DNA of 28,718 bases from the NCBI GenBank assembly GCA_045596605.1, contig JAZOCR010000113.1:1-28718 (forward strand). The letters run 5' to 3'. Source of the DNA: SIG622 sp045596605 (lineage in GTDB: Bacteria > Bacillota > Clostridia > Oscillospirales > CAG-382). The translations under genes were made by a program, and so were the position numbers. A model generated the notes under the pieces. It saw only the letters and a program-made list of their open reading frames with translations. It was not told where the DNA came from and did no database searches. Of the stretch, positions 14,951 through 23,418 are shown in pieces. The first letter of the stretch is position 1. Every line of letters begins with the position of its first letter.

Positions 14951-17443
14951 ATGATGAAAAGATTTACGACAAATGCTGCTGCTGCAATAAGTTCTTCGCA
15001 AAAGGCGGCATCCGAGCTTGGACACAGTTACGTTGGCAGTGAACATATTCTTCTCGGACTTCTTTCAAGAGCGGATTCAATTGCTGCACGGGTTCTTATT
15101 GACGGTGGCGCTACCTATGATAAGGTAAAGGCAGCTATAATACAAAATTCGGGTACAGGGGATTCCTATAGCTCCGAGTCACCTGAGCCTACCCCCAGAA
15201 CAAAGAAAATCATTGAGAATACTGTTGTGATGTCTGAAGCAACCGGACAAAACTTCATAGGAACTGAACATATTCTTATGTCCTTGCTTGTTGAAACAGA
15301 TTGTGTTGCTTGCAAAATATTAAGAAGTTTTGGAATTAACTGCGCAGAATTATTTAATAAAGTCAAAGGCGACAGCTATGGATTAGATAATTTGAAATCA
15401 GAAGGTGCCGAGTATGGCGGTGCTGAATATGATTCAAATACAAGTACAATAAGCGGTAAGGGTAAGTCATCGACTCCTGAGCTTGATAAATACAGCACCG
15501 ACCTTACAGAGCTTGCAAGGCTTGGAAAGCTTGACCCGGTTATAGGACGAGAGAATGAAACTCAAAGACTTATACAGATTCTTTCACGAAGAACAAAAAA
15601 TAACCCGTGTCTTATAGGTGAGCCCGGTGTTGGTAAAACAGCTGTAGTGGAAGGACTTGCGCTTCTTATAACCGGAGGACTTGTTCCTGAAACAATTAAG
15701 GATAAAAGGGTAGTAACGCTTGATATACCTGGCATGCTTGCAGGATCAAAATACAGAGGTGAGTTTGAAGAACGAATTAAAGGAATAATGAATGAGGTTA
15801 AAAAATCAAACGACGTTATTCTTTTTATAGATGAAATTCATACTATTGTCGGAGCAGGTGCATCTGAGGGTGCGGTTGATGCGGCAAATATATTAAAGCC
15901 CGCACTTTCAAGAGGTGAAATTCAGCTTATTGGTGCAACAACGATAGACGAATACAGAAAATATATTGAAAAGGATGCGGCACTTGAGAGAAGATTTGGT
16001 TCTGTTCTTGTTGAAGAACCGAGTGCGGAAGATGCAATAAGAATTCTTGCTGGACTTCGTGATAAATACGAAGCTCATCATAAGGTTAAGATTACCGATA
16101 AAGCCATTGAAGCTGCAGTGAATTTGTCTGTAAGATATATAGGGGACAGATTTCTTCCCGATAAAGCAATCGACCTTATAGATGAAACTGCGTCAAGAAT
16201 ACGTATAAGAAACGTTACCGCACCGACAGCTGTAAATGAACTCGAACAAAGGCTTTCAAAAATTAAATACGACAAAGAAGAAGCTGTAAAAGCACAAAAA
16301 TTTGAAGAAGCGGGAAGGCTTCACGCAGAAGAAAGAATGACCGAGGACAAGCTGAAGGAGGAAAAGCTCAAATGGGAGCAAGGAAAATCCTCAAATACTG
16401 CACAGGTGCTTGATACTGATATAGCTGATACCGTGACTAATATGACCGGTATTCCGGTAAATAAGCTTGCAGATGAAGAACAAACTAAGCTTCTTGGGCT
16501 TGACGGTGCACTTAAGGCAAGAGTTATAGGGCAGGACGAAGCGGTGGATGTTGTTGCCCGTGCGGTAAGACGTGGAAGAATGGGACTCAAAGACCCTAAA
16601 AGACCTCAGGGCTCATTTATATTCTGCGGTCCTACCGGTGTAGGTAAGACAGAGCTTTCCAAGGCGCTTGCAGAATCTGTTTTTGGTGATGAGAGTGCCA
16701 TTATAAGAATTGATATGTCTGAATATATGGAAAAGCACAGTGTATCAAAGCTTATAGGTGCACCTCCCGGATATGTTGGTTTTGACGATGCAGGACAGCT
16801 TACTGAAAAAATCAGACGTAAGCCATATAGCGTTGTGCTCTTTGATGAGATAGAAAAAGCGCATCCTGATGTTTTTAACATTATGCTCCAAATTCTTGAA
16901 GACGGACAGCTTACTGACAGTCACGGAAGAAAAGTTGATTTTAAAAACACAATAATTATTATGACGTCTAACCTTGGTTCCTCCAATTTCAACGAAGTAA
17001 GAAGCCTTGGATTTTCTGCAGTAAGTGAAGATAAGTCAAGTGAAGAAAAGGCAAGGGAGAACGTTTTAAAAGCACTTCGCTCAAACTTCAGACCGGAGTT
17101 TATCAACAGACTTGATGAAATTGTAGTATTTAATAAACTGACACAGAGTGATATTGAAAAGATAACAGGTCTTATGCTACGTGAGGTAACAGGCAGAATA
17201 AATAAGCTCGGTGTAGAGATAGAGTTCACTGAAGATGTATGTAAATACCTTGCAAAAACAGGCTTTGATGCCGTATACGGTGCAAGACCTCTAAGACGTG
17301 CAATTCAGCAAAAAATAGAGGACAGTTTTTCTACCGAGCTTCTTGAGGGAAGAATAAATTCCGGTGATAAGGTAATTTGTGAACTTAGTGATGAAAAAAT
17401 AATTTATCGCTCTGATAAAATCGAAAATTCTGTTGAAAATTAA
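14951..17443 (+). CDS. clpC: ClpC, AAA+ unfoldase of the Clp protease
   Basis: An 830-residue class I Hsp100 ATPase that unfolds substrates for ClpP and binds arginine-phosphorylated proteins. Two Clp_N repeats (about 1-145, with GHSYVGSEHILLGLL and GQNFIGTEHILMSLL) precede AAA module one (Walker A GEPGVGKT at 223-230, Walker B ILFIDEIH). A middle region with a UVR-like helix (YDKEEAVKAQKFEEAGRLHAEE) follows, then AAA module two (GPTGVGKT at 560-567, VVLFDEIEKAH). The C-terminus is a standard D2 small domain. The UVR segment distinguishes ClpC from ClpA and ClpB. The ribosome site is GGAGGGAAG. It ends the operon, and no clpP is nearby. Confidence 0.97.
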   Translation: MMKRFTTNAAAAISSSQKAASELGHSYVGSEHILLGLLSRADSIAARVLIDGGATYDKVKAAIIQNSGTGDSYSSESPEPTPRTKKIIENTVVMSEATGQNFIGTEHILMSLLVETDCVACKILRSFGINCAELFNKVKGDSYGLDNLKSEGAEYGGAEYDSNTSTISGKGKSSTPELDKYSTDLTELARLGKLDPVIGRENETQRLIQILSRRTKNNPCLIGEPGVGKTAVVEGLALLITGGLVPETIKDKRVVTLDIPGMLAGSKYRGEFEERIKGIMNEVKKSNDVILFIDEIHTIVGAGASEGAVDAANILKPALSRGEIQLIGATTIDEYRKYIEKDAALERRFGSVLVEEPSAEDAIRILAGLRDKYEAHHKVKITDKAIEAAVNLSVRYIGDRFLPDKAIDLIDETASRIRIRNVTAPTAVNELEQRLSKIKYDKEEAVKAQKFEEAGRLHAEERMTEDKLKEEKLKWEQGKSSNTAQVLDTDIADTVTNMTGIPVNKLADEEQTKLLGLDGALKARVIGQDEAVDVVARAVRRGRMGLKDPKRPQGSFIFCGPTGVGKTELSKALAESVFGDESAIIRIDMSEYMEKHSVSKLIGAPPGYVGFDDAGQLTEKIRRKPYSVVLFDEIEKAHPDVFNIMLQILEDGQLTDSHGRKVDFKNTIIIMTSNLGSSNFNEVRSLGFSAVSEDKSSEEKARENVLKALRSNFRPEFINRLDEIVVFNKLTQSDIEKITGLMLREVTGRINKLGVEIEFTEDVCKYLAKTGFDAVYGARPLRRAIQQKIEDSFSTELLEGRINSGDKVICELSDEKIIYRSDKIENSVEN

Positions 17444-17452
17444 GTTTTAAAC

Positions 17453-17497
17453 AAAGAACAACGGCAAAGGAATTATTCTTTGTCGTAGTTCTTTCAC
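17453..17497 (+). terminator. Terminator-like hairpin after clpC
   Basis: A 17-bp stem (17453-17469 with 17478-17494) has one mismatch and one G-T pair and an eight-base A/T loop. The T-tract is short (part of the stem itself), so termination may be incomplete. Confidence 0.65.
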
Positions 17498-17513
17498 AGT
17501 TTACTATTAATGG

Positions 17514-17542
17514 TTGACTTATTGTAAAAATAATGATATAAT
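17514..17542 (+). promoter_or_regulatory. Sigma-A promoter of the parvulin-VanZ pair
   Basis: TTGACT (17514-17519), 17 bases, TATAAT (17537-17542). One TTGACT is present but no tandem heptad, so a CtsR box is not supported here. Confidence 0.82.
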
Positions 17543-17573
17543 AAAATAAATATTGTATTTTAGGAGTAAAAAT

Positions 17574-18323
17574 ATGGATAACAATTCAAAAATTCTTGCA
17601 AAAGTAGGCACAACGATAATTACAGAAGCTGATATTGATGCTACTATTGCTGCGCTTGGTCAGCGTGGTGAAGCATACAATAATCCCCAGGGTAGAAGAG
17701 TCGTGCTTGAGCAGACAATCAATAAAAATCTTCTTCTTTGCGATGCCAAGAAAAATCTTTACGAGTTTGACCCCAAATTCAAGGCAGAGCTTGCAAAAAT
17801 CAAAGACGAAATGCTTGCAAATTTTGCTATTGAAAAAGCAATTTCCGGTGTTAAGATAACAGAAGATGAAGTTAAGAAGTTTTTTGATGAGCATAAAAAT
17901 GAATTTGTAAAAGGTGAGTCTGTTGATGCAAGCCACATCCTTGTAGATTCCGAGGAAAAAGCAAATGAAATTCTTGCTGCAATAAATGGCGGAGATATTT
18001 CCTTTGAGGATGCAGCAAGAAAGCACAGTAGCTGTCCTTCCTCTGAAAGCGGTGGACTTCTTGGAGAATTTATAAGAGGACAAATGGTGCCTGAATTTGA
18101 TAAGGCTGTATTTGAAATGAATGCCGGAGAAATTTCAGGACCGGTAAAAACACAGTTTGGTTATCATCTTATAAAGCTTAATAAGAAAAATGAAGCAGCT
18201 GAATATTCATTTGAAGAAATTAAAGACCAGCTTTCCCAGAAGGTACTTTCTGATAAGCAGCAGGCTGCATACGCTTCAAAGCTTAATCAGCTCAAAATTC
18301 TCTTCCCGGTAGATATATATTAA
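17574..18323 (+). CDS. Parvulin-type peptidyl-prolyl isomerase without export signal
   Basis: A 249-residue protein with a C-terminal parvulin (PpiC/rotamase) domain, about residues 120-220: ASHILVDSEEKANEIL, then FEDAARKHSSCPSSESGG, GLLGEFIRGQMVPEFDKA and FGYHLIKL. The N-terminal 110 residues are SurA-like helices (VGTTIITEADIDATI). Unlike PrsA-type foldases it has no signal peptide or lipobox, so it should act in the cytoplasm. The ATG at 17574 follows an AGGAG site; an in-frame TTG at 17553 lies upstream of that site. The stop overlaps the next start by one base (TAATG). Cis-trans proline isomerisation is inferred from the family. Confidence 0.92.
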   Translation: MDNNSKILAKVGTTIITEADIDATIAALGQRGEAYNNPQGRRVVLEQTINKNLLLCDAKKNLYEFDPKFKAELAKIKDEMLANFAIEKAISGVKITEDEVKKFFDEHKNEFVKGESVDASHILVDSEEKANEILAAINGGDISFEDAARKHSSCPSSESGGLLGEFIRGQMVPEFDKAVFEMNAGEISGPVKTQFGYHLIKLNKKNEAAEYSFEEIKDQLSQKVLSDKQQAAYASKLNQLKILFPVDIY

Positions 18324-18793
18324 TGAAAGAGAAAATAAGTAATTCAAAATTATTTTGGATTATGGCAGTACTTGTACTGCTTATTGCGATATTTATTTTT
18401 AAATTTTCTGCTCAGGATTCATCTGCGTCGGATGATTTAAGTTTTAGCTTTGCAAGCTTTCTTTTTGAGAAAATATTCGGTAATGAGTTTGCTGAGAATG
18501 CTAATCATTTTATTAGAAAATGCGCCCATTTCAGTATATATCTCGCACTTGGTTTCTGCTTAAGAGGCACCTTTTATAAAAGTAAGTTTAAGAAAGATAG
18601 CTTTATGGCATCAATAATTACTGCATTTTGTTGCTTTTTGTATGCAGCAGCCGATGAAATACATCAGTATTTTGTTCCCGGTCGCAGTTGTTCTGTCCTT
18701 GACGTTATGCTTGATACGGTCGGAGCGGTATGCGGAATAATGATTGCATATTTAATTTTTGAGTATAAAAAAGTAAAAAGAAAGAATTATTAG
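18323..18793 (+). CDS. VanZ family integral membrane protein
   Basis: A 156-residue membrane protein with about four hydrophobic helices. The first is at residues 9-28. The next contains FIRKCAHFSIYLALGFCLRG, the family's HF-Y-LG motif. Then come CCFLYAAADEIHQYFVPGRSCSVLDVMLDTVGA and a final helix. DEIHQ-F-PGR and the D-x-x-xD-xxG pattern are typical of VanZ-like proteins. VanZ itself gives low teicoplanin resistance by an unknown route; most family members have no known role and nothing nearby suggests resistance. It overlaps the parvulin stop by one base, so translation is coupled. Confidence 0.9.
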   Translation: MKEKISNSKLFWIMAVLVLLIAIFIFKFSAQDSSASDDLSFSFASFLFEKIFGNEFAENANHFIRKCAHFSIYLALGFCLRGTFYKSKFKKDSFMASIITAFCCFLYAAADEIHQYFVPGRSCSVLDVMLDTVGAVCGIMIAYLIFEYKKVKRKNY

Positions 18794-18803
18794 CATAAAA
18801 TTT

Positions 18804-18839
18804 CACAGCTTGTATGTAAACTACAAGCTGTGGTTTTTT
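18804..18839 (+). terminator. Terminator of the parvulin-VanZ operon
   Basis: The perfect 11-bp stem CACAGCTTGTA/TACAAGCTGTG (18804-18814, 18822-18832) is followed by G and a run of six T. The T-run touches the stop codon of the convergent deacetylase gene. Confidence 0.9.
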
Positions 18840-19575
18840 ATAATTTTACGAGCTCTGATACGGTAACGAATTCATATCCCTTTTCTTTTAGGATGGGAAG
18901 TAGCTTTCTAAGCGCAGCAGGCGTCGGACTTCCTTTTGTGTTATAGTCGTGAAAAAGTATTATATCACCGTCTTTAAGATTTGATAAAACATTATTTACC
19001 ACAGAATCTACGCTCGGCTTAGTCCAGTCACGTGTGTCCTGACGCCATGACCAAAGCACAGTTTTGCAGTTGTTTGAAGTTATTTTATCAACAATACCGT
19101 TACTGAGATATCCTCCCGGAGGTCTGAATAGCTTTGGATATTCCCCGGTGATTTCTTTTATGATTTCCTGAGTCTTATATATTTCTTCATTAATTTTCTC
19201 GACTGTCAATCCACGTAGATTTGGATGTGAATAGGTGTGGTTGCCTATTTCGTGACCGGCGTTGTACTCATCAAGTATTAATTGTGGATTATCCCTTGCG
19301 TTTTTTCCAACTACAAAAAAAGTTGCTTTTGCATTATTTTCCTTTAATATTTCAAGTATTTCAGAAGTATATAATGCACAAGGACCATCATCAAAGGTAA
19401 GTGCAATTTGCTTGGTTGCGCTTCTGTTTGCAACTATGACGTTATCTTCGTTGTCACGAAATTCATAATCTGATATTTTTCCGCAAGGGATTTCTTCGCT
19501 GCTGCCGTTAATTATTGATAAATTTATGCTAATAAAACCAATCAAAATACCGATAAATATTCTTTTAAATTTCAC
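18838..19575 (-). CDS. Polysaccharide deacetylase (NodB domain), secreted or anchored
   Basis: A 245-residue NodB-type carbohydrate esterase (CE4). An N-terminal hydrophobic signal or anchor is followed by the catalytic domain with TFDDGP, GNHTYSHPNL (two metal histidines), RPPGG, an RQDTRDW block and ILFHDYN. All catalytic and metal residues of CE4 are visible, so it should remove acetyl groups from an N-acetylated glycan, most likely peptidoglycan, outside the membrane. The GTG at 19575 is preferred because GAGGTGAT sits just before it. An ATG at 19581 and GTG at 19584 overlap that site. It follows the PdaA-like gene by about 20 bases and is probably in one operon with it. Confidence 0.92.
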   Translation of the reverse strand: MKFKRIFIGILIGFISINLSIINGSSEEIPCGKISDYEFRDNEDNVIVANRSATKQIALTFDDGPCALYTSEILEILKENNAKATFFVVGKNARDNPQLILDEYNAGHEIGNHTYSHPNLRGLTVEKINEEIYKTQEIIKEITGEYPKLFRPPGGYLSNGIVDKITSNNCKTVLWSWRQDTRDWTKPSVDSVVNNVLSNLKDGDIILFHDYNTKGSPTPAALRKLLPILKEKGYEFVTVSELVKL

Positions 19576-19596
19576 TTGCATCACCTCATACGAGCT

Positions 19597-20382
19597 TTAA
19601 CTCTTAGTAATTTGCGGAAATTCATCTATACTTTTGAAAGTGTAGCCTCTGTTTTTTACTTCCGAAATGAAGTCATCAAGAATTTCAGCATTTGTATTTG
19701 AGGTAGGGTGAAGCAGCAATACACAACCGGGGTGTACTCTTGACAGAAGCAATGACAATGCTTTTTCGGGATTTATCTGTTTATTGTTATCCCAGTCAGC
19801 GTAAGCAAGAGACCAGAATACTGTTCTGTAGCCCAAGAGATTTGCAAATTCAAGATTTGCCTCTGAATACGCCCCCTCCGGAGGTCTATAGTATTTGGAC
19901 ATATTAAGTCCAAGGCTTTCATACAGAATATCTTCTAAATCAGTAAGCTCCTTTTTGAACTCATCAATATTTGTAATGCTTGCCATATTCTTATGAGACC
20001 TGGTATGATTACATATAAGATGTCCCTCATCATTCATGCGCTGAACTATTTCTGGATTTGATTTTATGAGATTTGGCAGGATAAAAAAAGCACCGCTTAC
20101 ATTTTGACTTTTCAGTATATCAAGAGTCTTTTCTATATTACCATTTTCGTAGCCTGCATCAAAGGTCAGATATATTGTTTTTTCTCCGCTTTTATCAAGG
20201 GAAATAACATTATACATTTCATCATATCTTCCTTTGTCAGGTGTATCCGGTTGGCGTTCGTCTGAGTAGTATTTTAAATACCAATTCATAAACTTGCCTT
20301 TGCCGGCAGAAGAAACTTGTATATTAAAAACAAATATGCAACAAATTATGCATAAAATTGCAAATTGAATTTTTCTTTTCAT
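19597..20382 (-). CDS. pdaA: PdaA-type delta-lactam-biosynthetic de-N-acetylase
   Basis: A 261-residue secreted CE4 protein. The signal sequence covers about residues 3-26. The domain shows YLTFDAGYENG, NHTRSHKNM, YYRPPEGAYSE, WSLAYADWDN and LLLHPTSNTNAEIL. These motifs, with TFD-x-GYENG in place of TFDDG, are those of PdaA, which deacetylates MurNAc residues for muramic delta-lactam in spore cortex. Bacillus PdaA has Asn at the second position; here it is Ala. The ATG follows GAGGTG. A second CE4 enzyme lies just downstream in the same direction. The gene symbol rests on motif resemblance. Confidence 0.88.
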   Translation of the reverse strand: MKRKIQFAILCIICCIFVFNIQVSSAGKGKFMNWYLKYYSDERQPDTPDKGRYDEMYNVISLDKSGEKTIYLTFDAGYENGNIEKTLDILKSQNVSGAFFILPNLIKSNPEIVQRMNDEGHLICNHTRSHKNMASITNIDEFKKELTDLEDILYESLGLNMSKYYRPPEGAYSEANLEFANLLGYRTVFWSLAYADWDNNKQINPEKALSLLLSRVHPGCVLLLHPTSNTNAEILDDFISEVKNRGYTFKSIDEFPQITKS

Positions 20383-20430
20383 TTGTATTCACCTCACTTA
20401 TGATTATTGTTTCACCACTTTAAATGTTTG

Positions 20431-20460
20431 ATTATACTTAAATAATGGCATAATTCCCAA
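20431..20460 (-). promoter_or_regulatory. Possible promoter of the deacetylase pair
   Basis: On the minus strand TTGGGA (20460-20455), 18 bases, TATAAT (20436-20431). The -10 is perfect, the -35 weak. I could not find a convincing sigma-G match, though PdaA is forespore-made in Bacillus. Confidence 0.4.
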
Positions 20461-20526
20461 ATTCAAAATATTTCTGTATAACAAATTGTTGTTTTCTACA
20501 AATATACAAAAAAATTATAAATATGC

Positions 20527-20555
20527 TTGACAATTGAATATTTATGCGATATAAT
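20527..20555 (+). promoter_or_regulatory. Full-consensus sigma-A promoter of argG
   Basis: TTGACA (20527-20532), exactly 17 bases, TATAAT (20550-20555): both hexamers are perfect. Such a strong promoter is usually held by a repressor; see the ARG box in its spacer. Confidence 0.92.
20533..20550 (+). promoter_or_regulatory. Candidate ArgR (ARG box) operator inside the argG promoter
   Basis: ATTGAATATTTATGCGAT matches the ARG box WNTGAATWWWWATTCANW at 16 of 18 positions, with both mismatches in the right half-site. It fills the whole -35/-10 spacer, so ArgR binding would exclude polymerase. Low-GC DNA produces such matches by chance fairly often. Confidence 0.5.
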
Positions 20556-20608
20556 AAATGTATAAATTTTAATAAAACACGTTTAGGTGTAAGATAAAGA
20601 GGTAAATT

Positions 20609-21835
20609 ATGGATAAGTCAAAAATCAAAAAGGTTGTACTTGCATATTCAGGTGGTCTTGATACATCTATTATCATTCCGTGGCTCAAGGAAAACTACAA
20701 TAACTGCGAAGTAATTGCGGTTTCTGGAAACGTTGGTCAGGCTGATGAGCTTGAAGGACTTGAAGAAAAGGCAATAAAGACCGGTGCTTCAAAGCTTTAC
20801 ATTGAGGACCTTACCGATGAATTTGTTGATGAATATATAATCCCTACTGTTAAGGCGGGTGCGAAATACGAGGAATATATGCTCGGAACTTCTTTTGCAC
20901 GTCCTATTATTGCAAAGAGAATTGTTGAAATCGCAGTAGCAGAAGGTGCTGATGCTATTTGTCATGGTTGCACTGGCAAGGGAAATGACCAGGTTCGTTT
21001 TGAGCTTGCAATTAAGGCATTTGCTCCCGATATGCCGATAATTGCTCCTTGGCGTGAGTGGGATATAAAATCCCGTGACGAGGAAATTGACTACGCTGAA
21101 GCACACAATATTCCTCTTAAAATTAACCGCGAAACAAACTATTCTAAGGATAAAAACCTCTGGCATCTTTCTCATGAGGGTCTTGACCTCGAGGATGCAG
21201 GAAACGAGCCTATGTATGATAAGGAAGGCTTCCTCGAAATGGGCGTTTCTCCCATCAAGGCTCCCGATGCTCCTACATATATAACCCTCGGCTTTGAAAA
21301 GGGTGTGCCGGTTGCATTTAACGATAAGAAGATGAGCGCAAAAGAAATCATTCTTGCTCTTAATGAAGTTGGCGGTGCAAACGGTATCGGTCTTCTTGAC
21401 ATCGTTGAAAATCGTCTTGTTGGTATGAAATGCCGTGGTGTTTATGAAACACCCGGTGGTGCAATTCTTTACTTTGCACACAATTATCTCGAAACTATCT
21501 GTCTTGACAAAATGACTGCACACGAAAAGGAAAAGCTTGCTATTACCTTTGCAGAGCTTGTTTATAACGGTCAGTGGTATACACCTCTTCGTGAAGCGCT
21601 TTCAGCTTTTGTTGACAAGACTCAGGAAACTGTAACCGGCAAGGTAAGAATTAAGCTTTATAAGGGTAATATGATCAAAGCAGGCGTTTGGAGCGACTAC
21701 TCGCTTTATTCAGAGGAAATTGCTACCTTTGGCGAAGATGATTGCTATAATCAGGCTGATTCTGCCGGATTTATTAACCTGTTTGGTCTTCCGATTAAGG
21801 TTCAGGCGCAGGTAAACGCAAAGAATAAGAAATAA
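20609..21835 (+). CDS. argG: Argininosuccinate synthase
   Basis: A 408-residue enzyme that joins citrulline and aspartate with ATP, the penultimate step of arginine synthesis. The N-terminal PP-loop AYSGGLDTS (12-20) binds ATP. GNVGQADELEGLEEKA, the GCTGKGNDQVRFE stretch (citrulline/aspartate site) and REWDIKSR are all present. The length and colinear motifs show an intact gene. Its ribosome site is AGAGG. argH follows after 70 bases, with a hairpin between them. Confidence 0.98.
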   Translation: MDKSKIKKVVLAYSGGLDTSIIIPWLKENYNNCEVIAVSGNVGQADELEGLEEKAIKTGASKLYIEDLTDEFVDEYIIPTVKAGAKYEEYMLGTSFARPIIAKRIVEIAVAEGADAICHGCTGKGNDQVRFELAIKAFAPDMPIIAPWREWDIKSRDEEIDYAEAHNIPLKINRETNYSKDKNLWHLSHEGLDLEDAGNEPMYDKEGFLEMGVSPIKAPDAPTYITLGFEKGVPVAFNDKKMSAKEIILALNEVGGANGIGLLDIVENRLVGMKCRGVYETPGGAILYFAHNYLETICLDKMTAHEKEKLAITFAELVYNGQWYTPLREALSAFVDKTQETVTGKVRIKLYKGNMIKAGVWSDYSLYSEEIATFGEDDCYNQADSAGFINLFGLPIKVQAQVNAKNKK

Positions 21836-21843
21836 ATAATAAT

Positions 21844-21882
21844 AACCGGGCTTATCCGCAATTTGTAAGCCCGGTTTTGTTT
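21844..21882 (+). terminator. Hairpin between argG and argH, terminator-like
   Basis: The perfect 11-bp GC-rich stem AACCGGGCTTA/TAAGCCCGGTT (21844-21854, 21866-21876) has an 11-base loop and is followed by TTGTTTC. Only 23 bases separate it from argH, too few for a new promoter plus ribosome site, so it probably limits read-through rather than ending the operon. Confidence 0.75.
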
Positions 21883-21905
21883 CATAAAGTGAAAGGTAAG
21901 ATATT

Positions 21906-23285
21906 ATGGCTAAAGAAAAAATGTGGGCAGGTCGTTTTACAAAATCTCTTTCCCAGGTTGCTGACGACTTTAACTCATCAATACATTTTGATTGCAAAAT
22001 GTATAAACAGGATATACGGGGCTCTATGGCTCATGCTGCCATGCTTGGTAAGCAGGGGATTATTTCTGCTTCTGACAGTGAAACTATAATTGTAGCACTC
22101 GGTGAAATTCTTGAGGATCTGAATTCCGGAAAAATTCAGTTCGATATGAGCGCAGAGGACATTCACATGTTTATTGAATCTGAGCTTACGTCAAGAATTG
22201 GTGATATTGGCAAGAAGCTTCACACTGCAAGAAGCCGCAATGACCAGGTTGCACTTGATATCCGTATGTATCTAAGGGATGAAAGCGTTGATATTATAAT
22301 ACTTTTAAAAAAGCTTATTGCTGCTGTTATTAAGCTTGCCAAAGAGAATAAGGACGCAATTATGCCGGGCTATACACATCTTCAGCGTGCGCAGCCGATA
22401 GTTTTTGCTCATCAGATACTTGCATACGGTATGATGTTCGAGCGTGATATTACACGTATTGAGGATGCAGTAAAGCGAATGAATAAGTCGCCGCTAGGAT
22501 CCTGTGCACTTGCGGGTACAACCTACGAAACTGACAGAGCATTTGTCGCAGAAAAGCTATGGTTTGACGGTATTACCGAAAACTCTATTGACGGCGTGTC
22601 CGACAGAGATTTTTGCATTGAGCTCCAGTCTGCTTTTGCAACACTTATGATGCATCTTTCAAGGCTGTCAGAGGAAATAATACTCTGGTCGAGTTGGGAG
22701 TTTAAATTTGTGGAGCTTGATGACTCCTTTACAACTGGCTCAAGCATAATGCCTCAGAAAAAGAACTCTGATATGGCTGAGCTTGTGCGAGGAAAAACCG
22801 GCAGAGTTTACGGAAATCTTTTGGCGACTCTTACTATGCTGAAAGGACTTCCGCTTGCCTATAATAAGGATATGCAGGAAGATAAGGAGCAGATTTTCGA
22901 TAGCGTTGAAACCGTAAAAAAATGTCTTGAGGTTTATATTCCGATGCTTGAAACAATGAAGGTGTTAAAGGAAAATATGTACCGTGCTGCGCAGAAAGGC
23001 TTTATTAACGCAACAGACCTTGCAGACTATCTTACAAAAAAGAACGTTCCCTTCAGAACTGCATACAAAATTGTAGGAACAATCGTAGGGCAGTGCATAG
23101 ATATGGGAATAGTTCTTGACGAAATGTCAATTGATGAATACAAAAAGCACTCTGATAAATTTGAAAATGACCTTTACGAAGAAATATCCCTTGAAAGCTG
23201 CGTTGAAAAGAGAATTTCGGCAGGTGGTACGGGACGCAGCTCAATTGATGCACAAATTGATTTTCTGTTGAATATTATAAAATAA
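21906..23285 (+). CDS. argH: Argininosuccinate lyase
   Basis: A 459-residue member of the fumarase/aspartase superfamily that splits argininosuccinate into arginine and fumarate. Typical segments are MWAGRFTKS at the start, the HTARSRNDQVALD block, GYTHLQRAQPI, and the superfamily signature GSSIMPQKKNSD beginning at Gly278, whose serine lies on the mobile catalytic loop. The C-terminal helical region is complete. The ribosome site is AAAGGTAAG. It is the second gene of an argGH unit, with no promoter of its own visible. Confidence 0.98.
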   Translation: MAKEKMWAGRFTKSLSQVADDFNSSIHFDCKMYKQDIRGSMAHAAMLGKQGIISASDSETIIVALGEILEDLNSGKIQFDMSAEDIHMFIESELTSRIGDIGKKLHTARSRNDQVALDIRMYLRDESVDIIILLKKLIAAVIKLAKENKDAIMPGYTHLQRAQPIVFAHQILAYGMMFERDITRIEDAVKRMNKSPLGSCALAGTTYETDRAFVAEKLWFDGITENSIDGVSDRDFCIELQSAFATLMMHLSRLSEEIILWSSWEFKFVELDDSFTTGSSIMPQKKNSDMAELVRGKTGRVYGNLLATLTMLKGLPLAYNKDMQEDKEQIFDSVETVKKCLEVYIPMLETMKVLKENMYRAAQKGFINATDLADYLTKKNVPFRTAYKIVGTIVGQCIDMGIVLDEMSIDEYKKHSDKFENDLYEEISLESCVEKRISAGGTGRSSIDAQIDFLLNIIK

Positions 23286-23300
23286 AAGACTATTTATATA

Positions 23301-23341
23301 AAAGTCCGGAGAAAAATTTTTTCCTCGGGCTTTTTATTTTT
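23301..23341 (+). terminator. Terminator of the argGH unit
   Basis: AAAGTCCGGAGAAAAA and its imperfect complement at 23318-23333 (one mismatch, two G-T pairs) form a long stem running into a T-rich tail. It starts 15 bases after the argH stop. Confidence 0.78.
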
Positions 23342-23418
23342 GCTTGTTCTTATATCAAATAAAAAACAATAAGAATATAATTAAATAGGTGACTGACTAA
23401 AATTTGGATGGTATTAAT

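Noticed and set aside
17500..17545. A CtsR box upstream of the parvulin gene
   Set aside because: Only one heptad-like TTGACT is present, and it is the -35 hexamer; no tandem partner.
17586..18083. A 165-codon open frame antisense to the parvulin gene
   Set aside because: Same reasoning: low-complexity translation opposite a clear gene.
10892..18793. A glycopeptide-resistance cluster (VanY-like plus VanZ-like)
   Set aside because: The two genes are 6 kb apart, in different operons, with no VanH, VanA/B ligase, VanX or VanRS between them; these families are common without resistance.
20789..21523. A 244-codon open frame antisense to argG
   Set aside because: The argG frame is unambiguous; the antisense product is Cys/Phe/Asn-rich with no family signature.
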